NCBI GenBank assembly: GCA_030847615.1
Contig: JAUMIR010000004.1
Location: 272,389,501-272,453,500 of the forward strand
Origin: Gambelia wislizenii
Lineage: Eukaryota > Chordata > Lepidosauria > Squamata > Crotaphytidae
Reading direction: 5' to 3'
DNA: 64,000 nt
Numbering within the stretch: the first letter of the stretch is position 1; each line of letters begins with the position of its first letter. The notes beneath the pieces are model-generated. The model saw nothing but the letters and a program-made list of their open reading frames with translations. It was not told the origin of the DNA and made no database searches. This document shows, in pieces, positions 58,017 to 64,000 of the stretch. Position numbers and translations under genes: made by a program.

Positions 58017-61000
58017 ATAGCTGCATGTTTACCATAGAAAGGAATTTTGGCTGTCTAAGCGTGTTTGAATGGTTTGACTAGGACTCTGGGAAACCCTGCT
58101 CTGCCATGGAAACCAGCTGGGTGACCTTGGGCAATTCACACTCTCTCAGCCTTAGAGGAAGGTGCTGGTAAACCTCCTTTGAACAAATCCTATTACATAT
58201 ACCGGTAGCTATATAAGGTTTGGCCCAGCAGAGGGCATGGATCCAAACATCAAATGGCCTATCTGCCTCCAGTGGGTTCCACCCCCAGTCTACCTGCTGA
58301 GGGGCAACCAAGGAATAAATGTAGATGGGGGCCACAGTGTAATTTCCTTGTCACCTGGGGAGTCCATACCCTCCAACTGTCCCAATTTGGCAGGGGCAGT
58401 CCAAATCCCACCATCCTGCTTTTTCAGCTGCTTTTCATATGTTCCAATTTCTCTATCGTAGTTCATCTTGTCCTCAACTTACTTTAGTTGCTGCAAACTG
58501 AGTTCAAAAGTAGATTACACTCAATTAACACAGTGGGGAAAGAACAGAATCTTACCCTTCCCTGTAGACTTGGGCAAAAACAAACTGCTGCAACCTCTTC
58601 TTGCTTGTGTGTTCTTCCTTATCAATAACTTTTGTCATCTTGAAGGGTAGTTATATTGAAGGGTATGGGAGTGAGGTGGGACATCAATCCCAAGCTGGCC
58701 TGGCCTTTTAGCCATTACCTGAAGGTTCCTTAAAGGAACTCTCAAAATGGGAGGAATGATGGGCATGCAGACCCCAAGTTTCACAAAACTACATCAGACC
58801 CATGTCATACTGCCAAAGTAATGACAACGTAAGTGGGAAAAGTACTGAATTAAGGCAGTACAGTATTAAGGGGTCCCAACACCTCATGAAGTTAGGTTGG
58901 TTGGTATGTGCAACAGTTTGTGTGTGGGCGGGGCAGTGTCTTGATTGTGGAATTCCCTAACCAAGGAAGTTAGGCTGGCCCCATCTCTTTTAAGCTTCCA
59001 GCAGGCAGCCGAAACAGTGCCATTCCTCATGGCATTCACTGTTTCAAATTGCTGTTTTAACTCTTTCAAAACTGGATTCTGGGGATTGTCTGTAGACTGC
59101 TTATAGGAATTTTTAAAGAGTATTTTAATGTGTTTTAAAATGTTTTTATCTTTCTAATGTTTTAATTGTTTTTTTAATTTGTTCACCATTTCAGGAGCCC
59201 TTGTGGGCTAGAAAGCAATGCAGAAAATTTTTAAATAAACAAATAAACAAAACACAGATAGAAACATCCATATTTGGTGAGTTCACTTTAAGGATGGGAA
59301 GGTTAGAAGGCAACCTCCCAACAAATATGGAGGAGCTGGCTAAATATTTTCCTCAATGGACCTGACTGAAGCCTGGAACTTCAGCATGCTCGAGGAAGAG
59401 TCCATACCCATATTGGGTCTGGGGACCCATGCTTAAGCAGGACTTCATCCTTTGAGAATGTGATGGAGAAAAAAAGGTTGATTTATTCAACAGATTGTTC
59501 TAATCTGAAATCCCATATTTCTATGATATTTGTGGCCTAAAGTCTTTATTTCTACTTGATCTTAAGATAAATTCCAAGATTTTGTAACACACAAATAACA
59601 GTAATAAAAATAAGTAGAATGCCCTGATGGAAAAAAAATTCATGGTAACATTTCATTCAAGGTCCTAAATCTGATTGTTAGTCACCATCAAATGAATGGG
59701 AATTTGGTAACTCAGCCCTTCCATGCTATCCTTAATCAAATGCGACAATTCTAGTTAGAATTTGTAACATTGCTAGGGAGTCTTTGGCAAATCTTATCTC
59801 AAACCCTAAAAATGCATGCTAAAAGTGCTTTTGTAACATCTAGGCAGTTTTTATTGCGATAGTTTGCACTTTAGAGCATTTTTGCACCAGTGCAGCATAG
59901 TTTACATGATTTACTGTGAAACTGGTTGATCAGGTTAGTTTTCAGCTTTGTGGTTCACACAAGAATGTGATCACAGCAGGGTGAGGGAGCGAATGCCTGG
60001 TAGAGCAGATAAGAGGCTGGGAAGCACAGAGAAGGGCAGGGAGTTAGGGAGGGAAGGAGGCAGCCTTTCAGCCACGGAGGAGCCCAAGAGGAAGGAGGGA
60101 GGAAGGGGGATGACACACACACACACACACACACGTGATCACAGCAGGCTCCCCTCGTTGCCCACTCTGTAGTCAGTCCAACCAATCACAGCTCAGCTCT
60201 GCTGTGGCTGTTTCGGGAAGATTGCTGGTAGTTCCCACAGACTTTTGCGAAATGGTAGTTCACACAATCGATAGTGCACTAAGTTGCGCAACGTTTAAAA
60301 AAAGTCAGGAAAAGTTGCGAAAGCCTGTATTACGCTGCTTTTGTGTTTTTTAGCTCCCCCACTTCTGAATGAGGTGACTTTGTGGCGCGATGTATGGGAA
60401 CTATTAGGAGTCTTAGCGATTTCTTCACTGACTTATTTTGCAGTTTAACAAACCCTTTGGTGACCAAATACAAATTGGCTGCATGGCAACAGGAATGGGG
60501 ACTGTATGAAACAAAAGTCTTGTAAAATACTTTCAGCTTGTGCATGCAGTGCTAAACCATTGTTTTGCCCATAGGTGGGGAATCTATCATTCCCCATCTT
60601 GTTGCTCAGCTTCTCTCAACACTGGGGCTTATGCAATTATGTCATAATTTAGGGAAATATCCAAACCATCATTCTAAATATGCTTAAGTAATTCATAACT
60701 TGATGAATCAGCTGGGAGTATTTTTTTTTTAAAAAGAGGGCTATTTTTAATTACATTTCAGTCTTGTCTCTTGCAAAAGACTTAAGGGGAGGATGACTGA
60801 AACAAGCTACCAAAAGACAGAGGTTAGAGAATCAAGTCTCAGATACAACGGTAATAAAGCACATTTTAAAAGCAATACCCTTATTCAAATTCTATGTCTT
60901 TCAATAATGTTCCTTTTAAAAAAATGTTGGCTATTGAGTAGGAAAAGAGTAATTTTCTTACATTTTAAGAACAACGAGACTCAGATGAGGTGGCAAGACC

Positions 61001-64000
61001 ACATAAAGTTTCTCTTTCAGAACAGCATCCACAATCTTCCTGCCCACATAGCCTACATCCATGATAGGAAAGAGAATTGGCCTCCTAAAAGGAAACAAAA
61101 AGTTGATTCCATAAATCCTGGAGAAAAAAATACCCTGGATTATAAGATTATTGACTCTTCTGACACAGCTCCTAGTTCCATGCATCCCATTTATGTAGGT
61201 AGGCATTTGAAATGTGAATTTTACTTGGTGAGCTGGTTTTTAAATGTTGTATTTTTATCGATTTTCTGTTTTTAATTATGTGTTTTTAACCTTTTTTAAT
61301 AATGGAAATTTAATTTAATTCTTTTTTAACTTTTGTAACTTGTGAGTTTTAGTTGTATTTTTTAACTATTGTAACCCGCCTTGAATCCCATTTTGAGAGA
61401 AAGATGGGATATAAATCCAATAAATAAAATAAAATGAATAAATACATTTTTAAAAAATGTTTTTGATGAGATCAGGAGCTTCCCATGCTCACTGGCAACT
61501 CTCTCCTAATATACCCAAGCTCCATTTTTATTGAATTGCAAAATTCTGTGAATGAATTGCTACTGAAAACCTACTTACGCTGTTTTAACACCAGTAATTA
61601 ACCTTGTATTCACATAACCAGGACAGACAATGGTGGTTTTAATGCCTTTCTTTCCTGCAGCCCTCATTTCAAAAGCAAGAGATTCCAAAAAGCCAAATGC
61701 AGCAAATTTACTTGAAGAATAGTCTAAAAAAATGAGAAGGAGGAGGAGGATGGAAAGAAAAGAAGATAAACATTTTGTCTTGAATATAATATTTAGAGAA
61801 AAATGAAAAAAAATGAAGTCAAATACAGTAACAGCTGTTTTATAGTTGTTTTAAAACTGAGTCTGAAACTCAGCAAATAGGTACTTATGGTTGAATATGC
61901 CAAACTTTGTAGTAACTGTTAATTTACAAAGTGAATATCTCCTTAGATATGTCTGTCCCACTCCTTTCCTGCCTTCCTTTGGTCCCCACTGTAAATTCCA
62001 CTGATTAAAAGGCTTCAGTCTGCACTGGTTCACATCCAGTTCTCCAGAAGTCCATGTTTTATTTGCATATATACTAAATGAAAATTAATTGTATGGATAA
62101 TGGAATTCACAGCCACAAAATGCTAGTAACAGCAACTGGCTTAGATGGCTTTAAAAAAGAACTAGACAAATAATAGAAGGCAGGCCTACTGATGTCTAAT
62201 AGCCATAAGAGCAGAATGGAAATATCAATGAACTACATGGTTCTGAAAATGGCCGACTGAATCAAAGTTTCCTTCAGTCCCCAAATTTCTAGCATTACAA
62301 CGTAACATTTCAGTTGAGCAATTAAAAAATACAGTTTAGGCATCCAAAGAAAAAGGGCAGGCAAAGGTACAAAGGAAAAATTAACACAGCAAACATGAAT
62401 TCTAGATGTGAACGATTTTCAGTGTCTCACTCTCTGTAATGTAATAACTCGATGCTGCCACCAGCTTCCTGGCTCTCCTGGAAGCCAGGCAGGGGTCCCT
62501 CAGCATGTGACTGAGGCTTGTGAAATGCCTCATATCAGTCAGCAGCCAGGGGTTGGATTTCCCTATGTGGATAAAACTGACTCTAGGCCATCTGGGGAAC
62601 ATGTAATCAGGCTCCAGCTGAGTTGCTCAGCTGGCTCCAGCTCTTCCTCACGCTCTTTCCCTGGGGTCAGTTTGGTCACAAGGATATTTCCTATATTATC
62701 AGTATTTTCAAGCACAGGGTTGTATTTCTTTGCTGTTTTTATTTCAGTCCCAATTCTAGAAGGCTGTTTTGACATTGGGCTGGATCTGTTTGGAGGGAAA
62801 GGGGCCTATGTGTCTGTTCCTTCACTTTAGAGATCCCCTTAAGAGATCTTAAGGGTGAAGCCAGCCAGAAGCCATCCCAGCTCAGGTTGTTGGGCCTGCT
62901 TCTGGGTGGCAGCGGAAAGCCACAGAGTGGTTGATATCCATGGAGGCCCCATTTCCTTCCATCCCGTGGTTTCCTCCAATAGGAGGATTGGGGAGAAGAG
63001 CTTCATCAGGTGGCAGGTGGCTTACTTGATGCGAGGACCCATGCTAAGGCTCAAACAGCTGATACAAATAAAGTGGTGGCCATGTTTTTACTCCAATAAT
63101 GTTTGTGGTCCCTTTTGTTCACCTCTTAAGTGCTTCAGCAGCACTTCCACTTGTTTTTCCCAAGAAGAGTAGATCCACTGAGTCAAAAGATCTTATATGT
63201 GTTCACATGCCAAGCTTCCTTAGGTTCCACATGTCTACTCGAATTGGGCATAATAACTTGATTTCACAAATTAAGGTGAATTCTTTTGCACTGGTTCAAA
63301 TGCAACTATCCTTGAATCTATGCTATATTTGCATCAATAATAAACATTTAATAAATGAACACATTTACTTACCTGTGACTTTCTTGGCCCCCATCAGGGA
63401 TGCTAGACTTGCAATAGTAACCAAATGTCCCTGGTTGCAAGCAATCATGGCTGGCAGAAAAGCTTTGCAAATCTATAGTACAATTGGTACATCATCATTA
63501 ATATTAGGCATGCTTCATGTAATTTGCCTCATCGCAGAAATTTGCCTCATCGCAGAAAGAGGTCAAAACATTACTAATAAAGCACATTACTGTATACTGG
63601 TATAGTAATTGTAGTAGGAAGTAGTATTATTTAGGATTTTTTCATTAATTTACCTTTTGAATATCTACACTGAAACAATTAAATACTTTCAAGAAAATGG
63701 AGAACTTCAAATTAATACATATACATGTATCTATTCTTTGTTAAAAGATTTAGGAGGGAAGGAAGAAAGGAGAGAACAGATGGAGAAGAAACAAGGAAAT
63801 CATTATAACCCATTTCTTGATTTCCCAAATGAAGCCAAATCCAAAACATTTAAATTTTTAATTAAACATTTAAATAACAGAATTAAGTAGCTTCATAGCT
63901 ATCTACAAAAGAAAATAATTACCCAGAAATGTGCTTTAGTGTTGACTTCGAATGTTTCTTCTATATCAGAATCAAGAAGATCAATGAAATTCTTCCGACT
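57487..64000 (-). CDS. SDR16C5-like: SDR16C5-like copy D, partial (exons 2-6 in window)
   Basis: Minus-strand exons: 2 (from beyond 64000 to 63923), 3 (63472-63373), 4 (61723-61579), 5 (61084-60962) and 6 (57538-57487). Lengths of 3-5 equal those of copy B (100, 145, 123) and all borders are AG/GT with matching phases. Catalytic residues are kept: IAS in exon 3, DYSSSK in exon 4, then IVCPGYVNT. Exon 6 has lost 5 bp relative to B after EYLGL, so the protein ends at once with TAA and lacks the DHFKG tail of about 19 residues. The dehydrogenase core could still be made. Exon 1 lies outside the window. This is either a functional paralogue with a short tail or an early pseudogene. Confidence 0.78.
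57973..58014 (+). repeat. (TG)n/(AT)n microsatellite
   Basis: A short TG tract is followed by about 16 AT units. Confidence 0.95.
58060..58195 (+). mobile_element. Sauria-type SINE
   Basis: Plus orientation: gtttgaatggtttgactagg, ctgggtgaccttgggcaatt, ctctctcagccttagaggaa. It lacks the 3' end. Confidence 0.8.
58880..59255 (+). mobile_element. L2 LINE 3' fragment
   Basis: Plus frames with breaks recall the L2 C-terminus (tggaattccctaaccaagga, aagttaggctggccccatct). An A/T-rich 3' UTR and aaataaacaaataaac tail follow. Confidence 0.65.
59260..60955. other. Copy D intron 5 region, no exon recognised
   Basis: It is mostly AT-rich. An (AC)n tract is at 60113-60135. tgtgatcacagcagg-type text occurs at 59967 and 60135. 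No repeat ends could be paired with confidence. Confidence 0.4.
60962..61084 (-). CDS. SDR16C5-like: Copy D exon 5
   Basis: 123 nt, acceptor ttttag, donor gtaag. It encodes [32 protein letters not shown]. Confidence 0.85.
61220..61440 (+). mobile_element. L2 LINE 3' UTR and tail
   Basis: cccgccttgaatcccatttt and gggatataaatccaataaat form the L2 terminal signature. It lies in copy D intron 4. Confidence 0.75.
61579..61723 (-). CDS. SDR16C5-like: Copy D exon 4 (YxxxK)
   Basis: 145 nt, acceptor tttttag, donor gtaagt. It opens [20 protein letters not shown] and includes IVCPGYVNTRLITGVK. Confidence 0.88.
62420..63370. other. Copy D intron 3, insertion of unknown type
   Basis: 62280-62420 matches 21640-21790 downstream of copy B. 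62408-63175 has longer open frames (140 and 105 aa) and an aataaagtggtggccatg near 63067, suggesting a degraded retrotransposon or LTR. No conserved motif was recognised. Confidence 0.35.
63373..63472 (-). CDS. SDR16C5-like: Copy D exon 3 (catalytic Ser)
   Basis: 100 nt, acceptor actatag, donor gtaag. It encodes [20 protein letters not shown] followed by ASLASLMG. Serine is at the family position. Confidence 0.87.
63923..64000 (-). CDS. SDR16C5-like: Copy D exon 2 (cut by window edge)
   Basis: 78 nt are visible, in frame, ending DSDIEETFEVNTKAHFW before the gtaatt donor. The NNAG part lies beyond the window. Confidence 0.83.

Noticed and set aside
62408..63172. Frames of 140 and 105 aa as a possible gene
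   Set aside because: No recognisable domain, no splice-site support, and located in an intron of copy D; more likely a degraded insertion.

Overview
This window looks like vertebrate nuclear DNA from a squamate reptile, most likely a lizard; the species cannot be named. The evidence is the mix of interspersed repeats. There are tRNA-derived Sauria-type SINEs, CR1 LINEs ending in the gattctat tail, L2 LINEs, an L1, Penelope-like fragments with a GIY-YIG domain, a mariner, hAT elements and many non-autonomous DNA transposons. The coding signal is a set of short, correctly spliced exons. Most of the other open frames are repeats or chance.

The only host gene content I can support is a family of short-chain dehydrogenases/reductases closest to SDR16C5 (epidermal retinol dehydrogenase 2), mostly on the minus strand. 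Copy B (31764 down to 22273) is complete: six exons with GT/AG borders and matching phases, coding 311 residues with the N-S-Y-K catalytic tetrad. Copy A (10214 to 5981) is a pseudogene with several independent lesions and no terminal exon. Copy D enters at the right edge (64000 to 57487) with an intact catalytic core but a frameshifted, shortened C-terminus. Copy E (42.1-49.4 kb) is scrambled: its exons 2 and 3 lie on the plus strand between a minus-strand terminal exon and minus-oriented intron 1 sequence. Copy F is a lone terminal exon at 19.8 kb, downstream of copy B.

The layout is as follows. 0-5.9 kb: repeats. 5.9-11.5 kb: copy A and its 5' flank. 12.8-19.3 kb: one CR1 split by an L1 and a hAT. 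19.4-21.6 kb: exon F and a Penelope fragment. 21.8-32.6 kb: copy B, with a mariner in intron 3 and an L2 inside a SINE in intron 2. 32.6-41.8 kb: DNA transposons, a fold-back element and a LINE with an inverted 5' half. 41.8-49.4 kb: copy E. 49.5-57 kb: DNA transposons, including a GC-rich 1.5 kb element with an 82-bp tandem repeat. 57-64 kb: copy D.

The encoded enzymes would be membrane-anchored, probably NAD(H)-dependent retinol/lipid dehydrogenases; this is inferred from family motifs. Because the copies share introns and flanks, they serve as references for one another. Several transposons have an empty paralogous site in another copy, so their boundaries and target-site duplications can be read directly.
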